NCBI RefSeq assembly: GCF_037975245.1
Contig: NC_092567.1
Location: 17,038,376 to 17,102,375 of the forward strand
DNA: 64,000 nucleotides
Reading direction: 5' to 3'
Source: Apostichopus japonicus
Taxonomy: Eukaryota > Echinodermata > Holothuroidea > Aspidochirotida > Stichopodidae
Shown: piece after piece, positions 31,941-42,862 of the stretch
How the letters are laid out: each line of letters starts with the position of its first letter
Position numbering within the stretch: the first letter of the stretch is position 1
Program-made: the position numbers and the translations under genes
The notes under the pieces: generated by a model
Databases searched by the model: none
The model's input: only the letters and a program-made list of their open reading frames with translations
Told to the model about the DNA's origin: nothing

Positions 31941-32190
31941 CAGGCGTGTAGCCAAGGGGGGGGGGGGGCGAAGGGGGCGAAAATAGAAAATGCTTAGATG
32001 CAACTTACAAGGCCTGGAAAGTTCCATTTCAAGCGATATGGGAGGCATTTTCAGCCAAATTTTTCTTGTAAGCCTACGCTTCGACTTATGGTGGCGCTAC
32101 GCTTAGATAGTTTGCAGAAACATATTTACGGCTCTGATAGTTTGCCTGCAGGTTCGCCTCTCCCTTGGCAAATTCCTGGCTACGCACCTG
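31941..32190. mobile_element. hAT-type MITE, 250 bp, perfect 8-bp TSD
   Basis: ACCCTGGG is duplicated at 31933-31940 and 32191-32198. The termini are CAGGCGTGTAGCCAAGG (left) and, reversed, CAGGTGCGTAGCCAGG (right). A poly-G tract follows the left terminus. The body carries the 'ggtggcgctacgcttagatag' module shared with many other copies, so this insertion gives the borders of that family. Confidence 0.9.
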
Positions 32191-32911
32191 ACCCTGGGTA
32201 CTTTTTTGTTTGTTATTTAACTGTCGTTGAAAACCAGCAACGAGTTGAATGTATAGATTAATAAAAGCGAGGCATGTGTGGCAAGCCAAATGCTCAATAA
32301 ATCGAGAAACATGGATTTTCGGTCGAAAAACCATGTTTATCGACCGATAAACCATGTTTATCACTCGAAAAACCATGTTTATCAACCGAAAAACCATGTT
32401 TATCGACCGATAAAAATGGTTTTCACCGAAAAACCATGATTATCGGCAGATAAACATGGTTTTTCTGAGAAACATGGTTTATCGAACCATAAACAGGGAT
32501 TTTCATTAGATATTCCATGTTTTTCTTTCGAAAATCCATGTTTTTCTTTCGAAAATCCATGTTTATCGGCGATAAACCATATTTATCGGAGATAAACCAT
32601 GTTTTTCGACAGATAAACATGGTTTATCGCCGATAAACATGGTTTATCGACTGATAAACCATGTTTTTTGTCGAAAATCCATGTTTATAGGCGATAAACC
32701 ATGTTTATCGACCGATAAGCATAGTTTATCGGCGATAAATCATGTTTTTATATTTGGCGACTGATGAAAATTTACCGGAACTACTTCCAAAACTCTACAT
32801 GTTAAGTTAGTATATATATGATAAAATCTTTGGTTCCGAAGCCGCATGTGGGCGAGCCGTACGCAAACTTCGTATGGGCCCGGTCCTTTCCATAATTAGG
32901 AACAACGAAAT

Positions 32912-33094
32912 ATGGCCCCTGTTACCGGCGATGTGAAACTGTTCATGGTGTGCACCGGGTTGTATCTCCTGATAAATTCTGCGTTGGCGCCTTTGCCGAA
33001 TAGAGAGGAGAGATTATCAAATTCCCAACCTTCTGTTGACTATTTCATACACAGACTTTCCAGGTTACTGCGGAATTTTTGTACTGTAATGTAA
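32912..33094 (+). CDS. Candidate small secreted peptide, 60 aa
   Basis: The ORF starts at an ATG in good context (A at -3, G at +4: aaatATGG), about 95 bp after a TATATATA run at 32812-32820. The first 26 residues look like a signal peptide (KLFMVCTGLYLLINSALA). The rest, about 34 residues, includes PLPNREERLSNSQPSVDYF and the amphipathic IHRLSRLLRNF. The stop overlaps AATAAA (33093-33098), which may be a poly(A) signal or part of a repeat tail. A weak donor (CAG|GTTACT at about 33063) could instead splice it. I do not recognise a family. It lies inside a transposon-like element, which lowers confidence. Confidence 0.35.
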   Translation: MAPVTGDVKLFMVCTGLYLLINSALAPLPNREERLSNSQPSVDYFIHRLSRLLRNFCTVM

Positions 33095-33595
33095 ATAAAA
33101 TCTTATATAGCGCACTATACGCGCAATGCATCTGTGCGCTTTACAAACAATCTAGATAATACAATGCCAAAACAGGTTTGACTTTGCTTAGCCATTGGAC
33201 TATTGTAAGCCTTTATATTATGCAGTTAGGCTATTTCCATAGAGTTATTAACGAGTTCCTATTATGCTCAATGGCCGTTTCCTATGACTTTAACGGTCTT
33301 CTGTAAACACGGGCGGCGATTTGTTTCAAATATTGGGGAGGGGGGGATTGGCTTGGGTGCCGGCGGGTAGCATCTTTCATCCCCAAAATTGTTCGCACGC
33401 TTCATGGTATTTTGTATATATACATATATACTGGTTGCTACAGCCCTATATTTTCCTTTTTTATCGGCAAAACAAATTTCATTACGGATGCGGTCCGTCT
33501 AGCTAATTCATTTCGAAAAGTCAAAACAGCTTTTGGTGAAAGTCTGTGATGTTTTTTGGTGATATTTAGAAACAAATTGTGACACGGTTAGACAG

Positions 33596-33765
33596 GTGCG
33601 TAGCGAGGAATTTGAAAAGGAAGGGGCCAAGCTTGTAGGTAAACCACCTAAGCGTAGCGCCCCCATGAGTTGGCGCGAAGAGTGTAATAAAATTTAGGCC
33701 GAAAATTGCTCCCACATTGCTGGAAATGGCACTTCCCAGGCCTAGTTAGTTGCATATCACGCTAT
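33596..33765 (-). repeat. Reversed copy of the hAT-type dispersed module
   Basis: It starts CAGGTGCGTAGCGAGGAATT, identical in pattern to the reversed right end of the 31941-32190 element. It continues through 'agcgtagcgcccccatgagttggcgcgaa' to 'ggcacttcccaggcctagtt'. The other terminus is missing. Confidence 0.7.
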
Positions 33766-35034
33766 AATGGAAAAGTTTCTTGAGATTACAAAATCAACCT
33801 GCAATTGGTCGTAATGTAATATGACCTCTTTTTACCAATTACTGTAGTTTGCAACGCCTGCCACATATTTGTCATTAGTATAAGGGTCTTTGTGTGAACG
33901 CTGTATGATGAACTACAATGTAGACATGAACATATCCACACAGTGTTTATACAAAGAGCCTAAGGGTGTTAAGAAGCTATGCAGGATAATTGTACAGTCT
34001 AGAACAGGTTGATTTACGACCGTGTCAGATCGATGACGGTGTACTATTACTAAGCCTGTGTGTCGCCGATTATTATTCCGCACTTGTCCAGTATGCGGAC
34101 TGTGCGGGACCGTAGCTATGTTTTTACATGGTTTATCGGCGATAAACATGGTTTATCGGCGATAAACCATGTTTCTCGATAGATAAACATGGTTTATCGG
34201 CGAAAACCTTGTCATCGCTCGAAAAACCATGTTTATCGCTTGAAAAACATAGATTATCGCAGATAAACATGGATTGTCACAGATAAACCATGTTTATCTA
34301 TCGAGAAACATGGTTTATCGCCGATAAACCACGTTTATCGCCGATAAACCACGTTTATCGCCGATAAACCACGTTTATCGCCGATAAACCACGTTTATCG
34401 CCGATAAACCACGTTTATCGCCGAAAAACCATGTTTATCAGTGATAATCCATGTTTCTCAAGCGATAAACATGGATTCTCGCCGATAAACCGTGTTTATC
34501 AACCGAAAATCTATGTTTATCGGTCGATAAACATGGTTTTTCGATCGAAAAACATGGTTTATCAGTCGATAAACATGGTTTTTCGACCGATAATCCATGT
34601 TTTTTGATTTATTGAGCAATTGGCTTGCCATAGACATGTGTCTGTAAGCTGTATCATAAGTTCAACATAGCCTAATCAAGTTTAATAGTTTTACCCAAAA
34701 CGATTGTGACCCGTCATAGGGTCTCTGGTGGACCGCCATGAAAAGTGTTATTCAGTCAAGGTATAATCATGCAGTGTTTACCTCCGGCAACCCCATTGGT
34801 GGAAATCCTGCCTATATTGACGGTTGATTAATAAAGCACAATAACAGCAGTTGATGTATATAGAGTAAACTATATTTCTTAGAAGAATGAAGGGTCAAAA
34901 TTCACACTAATACACATGCATATGCTACGTTGTTTCGAATAGGTGCAGTGAACGGTGAAGTTAGTTCATAATAGAGGTGGGACAATCTTTTGTCGCTATA
35001 TAGCGTAGAAAACCTATATATGTTTACTCAGCTG

Positions 35035-35611
35035 CAAGGGCGGCGGAACCCGGGGGGCACAGGGGGCACGTGCTCCCCCCCCCACTTTTCCTCAGGTTAA
35101 AAATGTGCCCTTTTTCTACATAAAAATTGAGGTGTCTCAAGTTAGCAAGAGGCCAGGGAACCAGAATGAACACTCGGGAAGGGCCGTTTCCGGCCATCTG
35201 AGGGGTTTGTAAAACCAAAAATTTTCTTGTACGCTCCGCGCCAACCGATGGTGGCGCTCCGCTCAGATAGTCGTGCATACAACTTTGCAAATCCTGGCTA
35301 CGCCCTGACTTTTAATGAACTTCTGTGGGTCAAATTAAAGCTATTTCGAGTGGAAAAAACTTGTAAAGATATTAACGAGAGATAAACTCTAATTCGGAAG
35401 GTTCCTACATTAGCAACTAGCATAATTTCACCTAATTTTCTCAAAAGAAAACTAATTGTTCCTTGTTTCCCAATTTGCACATTGGATATTGCAGTGCTAG
35501 TATGCATATTTTCCTTAAAGGGGGGGGGGGCGCATCAGTCCAATCACATTTCTGCAAAGTGCCCTTTGATGTCGGTGCTCCCCCAGATTAAAAGTGTTTC
35601 CGCCGCCCTTG
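35035..35611. mobile_element. hAT-type MITE, 577 bp, perfect 8-bp TSD
   Basis: CTCAGCTG is duplicated at 35027-35034 and 35612-35619. The termini are CAAGGGCGGCGGAACCC and, reversed, CAAGGGCGGCGGAAACAC. G- and C-runs lie near both ends. The 'cgctccgcgccaaccgatgg' module is nested inside (35100-35310). No ORF. Confidence 0.9.
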
Positions 35612-35639
35612 CTCAGCTGAGACTTATTAATTTTGTCGA

Positions 35640-36670
35640 TTAATATAATGTAATGTCATTTGCACCAAAATACCGAGGGTGATAGCTGCACGAAAGGTTG
35701 TTCGACTACGTGCCGCTGAGCAGCTTGTGCCACTGAGCTTTTGCGTTCTTTCAAGTCTGGGAAATTGTGTAGGTTTTTTTTGTAATTAATGTAATTGCTG
35801 TATATTTTGATTGCATAAGCTACGCAAGTCATCTTAAGTTAAAGGCAATTTTTCTTCCCATTTACGTTAGGTAAATATAGCTTTCACTAATATTACAAAG
35901 TAAGTTATCAGAACCATTAAGAAAAATGAGGAACATAAACTGTGCTTATCAAACTCGTAACCACCCGATCGCTTTCTAGGAGGGTCGCTTTGTTACTTTA
36001 CATGACAGTATATTGGTGAATCTTATATGTTTAATGGTCAATCAAATGTCAATGGAAGGCTCGATTTAATTAAGGCAAAGATATCTTTTGATGAAATTTA
36101 AAGCGGACACAAAACACAACAATCATCTTAAGCTTATCTATAAATGACAGAGATCCTTGTGAAGGACAACTTCTCATAACAGCTCAAAACTTCTTGTTCC
36201 GTTAGGCTGAGATATCCTACTTTAAAACTCGTGTCTGGGGTTATCAGTTTGTACCATCTCTGCTTTCAAATAGTGTCATTACGACCTGAAAACGTTTGAC
36301 ATTCTCCTTATTTTGTTTTAAGTATTTTCAAGGTAAAATGTCATTATAAGTCTTGACTCATTTTTTGTTCACGTTTTGTTTTAGATTCATCATTTGTAAA
36401 CCCTCCTCCGTTACAGAAAATAAAACTTACACTAAAAACAAGAATAATATAAAAAACAATTTGAAGAACATGTGCATGGCTCGATGATGTCATATTTAGA
36501 CTTGAGCAAGTCTTCGGCCTTGCGAATGAAGTTTATTGAAGGATTAGTTCAGGTGTCATACATGTTAATCTTATATGAAAGAAGATAATAAAAGAAACAC
36601 AATGATGAAGAAACTGTTCAAATATCTTATTCCGTTATGGAGATATTCAAGTTTATAGTTCTATCTGATT
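35640..36670. other. Unassigned intergenic stretch
   Basis: A+T-rich single-copy-looking DNA. I see no ORF, RNA gene or clear repeat border here. Confidence 0.45.
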
Positions 36671-36967
36671 GTGTAGAAACTGCTGAAATCAGACTAGCTG
36701 TGATGTCACATCCTCACATTTCGGAAAAGTCTTTGTTATTTTATTAAAATGTTTTGTGAGATTTTATGACTTACAACCAAAAGATATGCCATGTGGATCT
36801 CATATTTGTCAAGGGAAGTATCAGAGATTAAACATCTGAAGAATTTTTGATTATATTTTTTTAGATTTGTGGAAAAAAAAATGTAATTAATTTTTATTGA
36901 AATATTCACACATGTTAAGAAAGTGAGGATGTGACATCACACCCTCACAGTTAGTCTTTCTACACCA
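36671..36967. mobile_element. MITE-like inverted-repeat element
   Basis: TGTGATGTCACATCCTCAC (36699-36717) and its exact reverse complement (36923-36941) form a 19-bp inverted repeat. The pairing extends outward, with gaps, to GTGTAGAAA (about 36671) and TTTCTACAC (to 36967). The interior is A+T-rich and non-coding. Confidence 0.7.
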
Positions 36968-37199
36968 GTCTTTTTCAAAGAAATTTGTATATCTTCAAAG
37001 CGTGATATCTCCTAAAAAGAGCATGCTATCATGGTAGTTTCTTTACTGTTCTGTTTGCCTTTTTGAGCTCTTTCATACAAGATAGACATGTCAGACACCT
37101 GAACCAATCCTCTAAGCCCACTTGACATTTTTATTCAAGTGTATATATATTATGCAGCTTTATAGGGCAAAATATTTATCGGCGTGAACTTTGTTATCG

Positions 37200-38345
37200 A
37201 AGAAAAGTTAATACTACCAGGTTCTCACAGTGGCGTAGCCAGACGGGTGCATGTGGATATTATCCCCCCCCCTATCTTTGGGGGATTTTGGGCCCAATAA
37301 AATTTCGGGGTGAGCCCAACCCTCTCCCAACCCCCACCAGCAATGACAGGCAACATCTTACAAATAATTCCTGAAGTACAATGCATAAAGTGATATCTTG
37401 TACACAAGGTACAATATATACAGTTGAAAATTCTTCAAAATTGTTACAAAAGTGACAACATATGGCAACCTCCAACCTTTTTTGAAAAACATTTCTAAAA
37501 GGAAAGTGGGGGGCACTCCCCTTAGACCACTCCCATGGATGACTTATAAATATTTCCCTCGCCACTTATGAAGGTTGTTGTGCCTCTGAGGTAGAGCCTA
37601 TACCGTGAAATGTATAGTCACCAATATTCTCTTTTCCCTGGTGTTTGCTACTGGCAACTCTTAGCAAAAAAAAAAGGAAACCAGATAACGCAATTTGTAA
37701 TATAAAATCCTTATGTGGTCTTTGTAACCTTCATAAAAACCCATATGTGACCGAGATGTTTATTGCGAGGTATACTCACATTAATTGCTCATATGTATTG
37801 AACCCATATTTTACTCAGGCACATAGAACACAATTGGGCATCCATTGGTTTACCCACACTCATTTGCGCAAGTGAAACTCATATAATCCACGTGGAACCC
37901 AATCAGACATCCAAACATTTCCCAATAATTCCAAACCCGCATATCAACCCAGTTGTAACGCAGATGGGTGCTCTTTAACTTCCTATGTAAAATCAGACAT
38001 CCCAGAATTTACACATTAATTGACCGATTTGTAGACCACATCCAACCCACATTGGCGATGCCCAAGTTAGCCCATGTATCTTTACCCACACATATTTAAT
38101 ACATGTACAACACTGGCCCAAGTTGGCGCTCCGTGGTGAGCCCAAGCTTATATTTACCTCCACGTAAGACCCACTTGGGGCTGAAACTGTTGTAATGGCT
38201 GGGTTTGGACAATAAAACGTTTTTTTTTTTTTTTGCCAATACTTACCAATACCAATACAATATCCAGCAAATGAAGTTTGAGAAGAGCTCAGAGAGGAAA
38301 AATGAGAAACGCGTCCGAAAGTGTTGTTCATTACTGGTATGTGAT
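37200..38345. other. Gene-less repeat-rich stretch
   Basis: It begins with a hAT-like terminus (CAGTGGCGTAGCCAG at 37229) and C-tract whose partner end I could not pair. From 37.7 to 38.2 kb there are scattered 'acccatatg', 'gcccaagtt' and 'cccacattgg' phrases typical of an old dispersed repeat. No coding region. Confidence 0.45.
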
Positions 38346-40412
38346 GATATGGATACGTGTTAAGGTGGCACTTTTAACTGGTGCACAGATTTAACTCAAA
38401 AGTCGCCCATGAGTCGATCCATTGAAAAGAAAGAAGACAATGTTGCCATGGCTACTTGCGAAAGTAGTAAAAAGGGCAAGGAAAAAGAAGCATTTCACTG
38501 AAATATATTCTTCATAGTATCTATGAGATACTTATAGGCCATCAGCTGAAACTCAAAAAGAGGCTGTAAAATCGGTTTCGTTCCAGCAACACTGGGTCTA
38601 GATTTTTAAAGCATTTTTGGGTAGTTTAATGCATCACAGACATTATATCAAAAGTTCTCCAAAACATTTCCTGCAGTATTTTCGTAACGCACCCTCGAAA
38701 TTGGGTATGTTATATAGACATTACGTGCTACGATGCTATGTATTAGGAACACACTAACGTTAGCTTTGGTACAATGGTGCATACATACCACTCTTTTCTT
38801 ATATGTTTAATTACGACTGCAACATATTTTTTGTATAATAGTTGGGTCAGGGTAATAAGAATGGTGGAAGAGGATTCTGGTCTAAGGGTCAGTGAGGGTT
38901 GTTTTCAGGCATTACAAGTTGTGCCCTGCCCCCCCCCCCCCTCCATTTCCGCCAAAATGGTAAAAAAGCACATTCTCAACTTTGAAATATGAAATACAAT
39001 TTTTACACATTATAACTTAAGGGTTTTAATTATAAAAATGTACCACTTTTAATAAACTCAGATATATTGCTTTGTAATATATCAAATATTTTTAGATTTT
39101 CCCCCTATGTTATGAATGCATTTCGTCTGTGCATGTATGCGTAAATATACACATATAACGAAAAGTTCCTCTCCATAATTGTTACACTCCCCATCCAAAC
39201 TGTTTTACACATGTGACCCCCTCCCCCTCTACTTTACATGTAGCTAAAACCCTAGTTACAGTGAGATGTGCCAATGCCCCAAGACCAGTGAGCTATTTCT
39301 TTTGTATAAATCAATATATAAGTAGGCACACTAAGACGTCATGGCATATCGTAGATGTGAAATAAAGTTATAGTCGGTATATATCTGTTACCTTAGTACT
39401 CTTTCTACAGTCTTCTGCAAAACAAGGTACTTTCTCCATGTTACCGAAACGACATGTTTATAATTCCTATTCCTGCAAAAAGAGTTTCCAAGGGAGTTAA
39501 CGTATAAAAGAAAAGATCGACAAGGTTTCGAATGGTATTTTGAATAATAATAGTTCTATATTCTACAAATAATATGAATAATAAAGGTGAATGGTACAAA
39601 TAAGTGAATAACGAAACAGTTAACTTAAGCCCCAGATAGAAAGAAATAATGTATCTATTAAGACTGGGTCGATGCACTCAATGGTGTATAGTAGAGCTGG
39701 GCTTTTGCAATGATTCAAGATACAGGTTCTTCATCAAAAGGCGCTGCGCGGAATTAATAAGTGATTAAAAGTTCATCTAAGGACAGTTGTACTAGTTATA
39801 ACAGGATCCACTTCAATTCACTGCATGGAAGTCAGATATGGTATGGAAAAGGGAAAGTCCATTCCGTAGTAGAGGTGAAGATAATTAGATGAAATAAAGT
39901 CACTAAAGCCTTGAATATCCTTCAGTCAAAACTTGAACAGATGCACAAAACGTTTTAACAATATGAATAAAACAGGTAACGAAATGTTACGGCAAAACAA
40001 TAAAGAACCGTGATATTGGAACAGGGTCAGGGGCGATGGTTCACCAACAGCAGTATATAAACCTCTGACTGGTTTCAAGACGCGGTATTTGCGTCATCGT
40101 CATCAGTAAATATAGTTGTGAATATGCAAGAGGTAAAGCATGCCCATAACACCCTCCTCCCCCCTCCCCTCTCGGCCAAAAAAGTGTGATTTGAAGAAAA
40201 TGTGGATATTTATCATAAGGTGTCTGGTAGGTAGGGTAATCTACGTAAAACTACTAATAGCTAAAATGAATATATGTATAAGATCATGTTTTCTGATTCC
40301 TTTAAACTCTGGGGAACAAAATAATGACAACATAATTTCGAAAAAGTTAACCCTCTTCACAAACTTCAAACTTGATTAAAATTTCAGACTAAGATATCAA
40401 GATTTAACACCA
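38346..40412. other. Unassigned intergenic stretch
   Basis: Apart from the Penelope-type hairpin at 40066-40106 I see no gene or defined element. A C-tract at 38929-38942 and short A+T-rich runs are present. Confidence 0.45.
40066..40106 (-). mobile_element. Penelope-type hairpin with hammerhead-like core
   Basis: The - strand reads CTGATGACGAT, then GACGC AAATACC GCGTC, then TTGAAACC. CUGAUGA and GAAA are the two core strands of a hammerhead ribozyme, with a 5-bp stem between. The two extra U before GAAA and the lack of an identified third stem make activity doubtful. Confidence 0.45.
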
Positions 40413-42372
40413 TCACAGTTCATCCTCCAAATCATCTTCCCCTGCATCAACAATCTCAACGTTTTCTTGGAAGTTGCTGCAATTTCTACATTTACATAGG
40501 CCTGTACACAGTAGTTGCGCTTTCATTCAGGAACATCTTCCTTTAAAACATTTGCTGACTCTACAACTACAGCTGACACACTGAAGCAAAACATCTGGGT
40601 CAGGTGGCTTCGTCATCCAAGTGATTATAAGGTCATCATTTTCAAATTTCCATCCATGTTCCTCTGTTGAGAGTGCATCAATCCTTTGCTGCAATGCCCT
40701 ACTGTGAATAGCAGCCTGTTTGGTGCAGTGCTTAACATGCTGGATCAGAGCATCTTTTGTTAGTGGTAAACTCTGCTCTGAGGATGGAGATGAAGAGAAC
40801 ACCTTGTACCATGAAATTGGATATTTTTGAGTCTCACATTTTATGATGGGTACCAATATAATTACAATTCAGCTAGAAATATGTTGCAAATTACTTTAAT
40901 AATTTCAATGGAAAGATTAACCTGATAAATTGCATCTCAAAGCGTTAAGAAAATTTTTTAATTTTCCTTGGGGGAGGACCTCCATATTCCAAAAGTCCTA
41001 GATCCACCCCTGAACACTCAATGAACCACACATTGAAGACAGTACTTTACCTGTCAAGATCTGTATGTCTTCCTTGTCAAGAATTGTATCTAGTTTCTTC
41101 AACATAGAGAGTGGTACCTCACTTCAATGGCAACGCAGTCTTTTCCACTAATATTCGTAAAATCTGGGCACATCTTTTTTCCGCTCTGCTGCTTGTCGCA
41201 GCAATACTTTAATAAAATGAAATAAAAAAAGGAAATTGTTTTGCATTTCCTGTTGATCAAAATGTAAGTTTGAACAAATAAGAGCTAAGACAATTTTATT
41301 TATATACCATGTGATCTGCTCATCTTCTATGGACAAACAAAGACACATTCAAATTTTGCAAACCAGTGTCATGCAAAAAAAGAATTAAAACAGGCTTTTT
41401 TTAACAGTACAGTACAGTACATTATCTCTTAATGTTATGGTTTCAATTATACAATGGTAGACTATACATGTTACTAATAATAAAGGAGTCAGATACTTGT
41501 TCATTTTGGTAAAGCTGGACAGGCTGACCATAAGACCTTGCAAACCTAACCTTATTGCACCTTTGCTACACTTATTTTTCTAACTAATATAATATCTCTA
41601 TCATTCAAATAAAGAGCCACAGTAAGAAAACTATGAAGCCTGTATTTAACACTTAGGCTAGTGCCCCAGATGGAGAATTTGAAACAAATTTCCGTTCCTT
41701 CCACCTTATAACAAAACAAATCAGATGACCATGCGACTAATTATATTATGTTTAGGTCCAACACTGTGCCCTTTGACTTGGATTCTATCCCTCAAGAGCT
41801 ACTGATCTTGCATTATGCAACTTCTATTAACACTTCAACTATGGCACGGAAGTACAAGTAGAGTCGTGTAGTATGCTTAGGCTTACCTCCATCGAAAGTC
41901 TCTGCCTGCTGCAGCTTGTCCTGCACCCGTTTCCAACGCCGAGTAATGTATTGTTTCTTTTCCCACATATAATTAATTGAACAGGCAATACACCAGAGCT
42001 TCTGCTTGGTTTCCTGGATCTTTTCCGTCAATTCTTCGTTTCAAATCATATGGGGTCTCCTCTGGTACTGTCCGTTTTCTTGCAGCAATGTGCTTGCTAT
42101 CAATGAACCGCCTGTAACACTTATCGTGGAACCCCATCATACTTGCTGTTGAACACACGCTTGATCGTAGTAGGCCATGGAGTAATTAGTAGTGCGGCGA
42201 TATAACTGTCTCCGCCGCTGAGATTAAGCCAATCTTTAGCGCAGGAAGTAACTTTAGTCCATCGTTTATTCGTCAGTGTCTTGACTGCTTCAAATTTTAC
42301 AGATTCAATGTGCACTGAGCACTGTAGATTTCCGTGTGTCGGAGACTCACTAGCGCCCGTGGGAGCCGCCAT
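40413..42372 (-). pseudogene. Decayed multi-exon gene with C-terminal CXC (tesmin/TSO1-like) domain
   Basis: Exon 1 (42372 to 41887, donor GTAAGC) starts MAAPTGASESPTHGNLQ. It continues in a second frame as GFHDKCYRRFIDSKHIAARKR and in a third as ETKQKLWCIACSINYMWEKK and VQDKLQQAETFDG, so it has two 1-nt shifts (near 42150 and 42030). A small exon near 41051-41120 reads VPLSMLKKLDTILDKEDIQI with donor GTAAAG. The last exon (40856 to 40413) has HVKHCTKQAAIHSRALQQRI, DDLIITWMTKP and a Cys-rich end, CVSCSCRVSKCFKGRCS, then TGA, then in frame CTGLCKCRNCSN and a final DEEDEL-like stop. The TGA sits where a CXC Cys is expected. The family resembles large uncharacterised invertebrate families; function unknown. 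Confidence 0.6.
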
Positions 42373-42862
42373 GTTTGTTGTTTTCTACAAAGATTGCACA
42401 CAGAACTCATGGCTCATTGGACAATTCATATCACATGGTACAGATATCTCACTGGCGCACAACTTTTGAACGTAAAACGGCAGGTTTCTTAACACACGCA
42501 ATAAAAAATATAGTTCGATCTTTCGAGCGACATTGCAAAAACACTGCAGGAAAGTACATGGAGAACTTTTGGATCATTAATCCTAGTTAATTTATATATT
42601 CAATGCTGTAGAGAAATTTTAGACCCGCAGTTGCTGGAACGAAACAAGCGAATTTCGACCTTCAGCTGATGGCCTATTACTTATCATGTCACTTGATAAA
42701 TCTTGAAGCAATCGTTCTATCATATTTGTACGTAGTAACTTCTATTTATTGTCGATTTTTTTCATATATATCCTAAGTCATTCTGACATAGTTCCTTTAT
42801 GAACGTTATTTTCAACAAATGTCATTTTTAATCCAATTTGCAGAAACTTGTGGCCATAAATT

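Larger units (their letters stand above)
32279..34630. mobile_element. 2.35-kb element with terminal inverted repeats and palindromic subterminal arrays
   Basis: Left end TGGCAAGCCAAATGCTCAAT (32279) and right end, reversed, TGGCAAGCCAATTGCTCAAT match, and both continue AAATCNANAAACATGG. Just inside each end lies a roughly 470-500-bp array (32300-32755 and 34125-34610) of 18-19-bp units of the type CGATAAACATGGTTTATCG, nearly every one a palindrome centred on CATG. The middle holds a small ORF (32912-33094) and a reversed copy of a hAT-type module (33596-33765). The TIRs and arrays suggest a non-autonomous DNA transposon. I see no certain target duplication. Confidence 0.7.
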
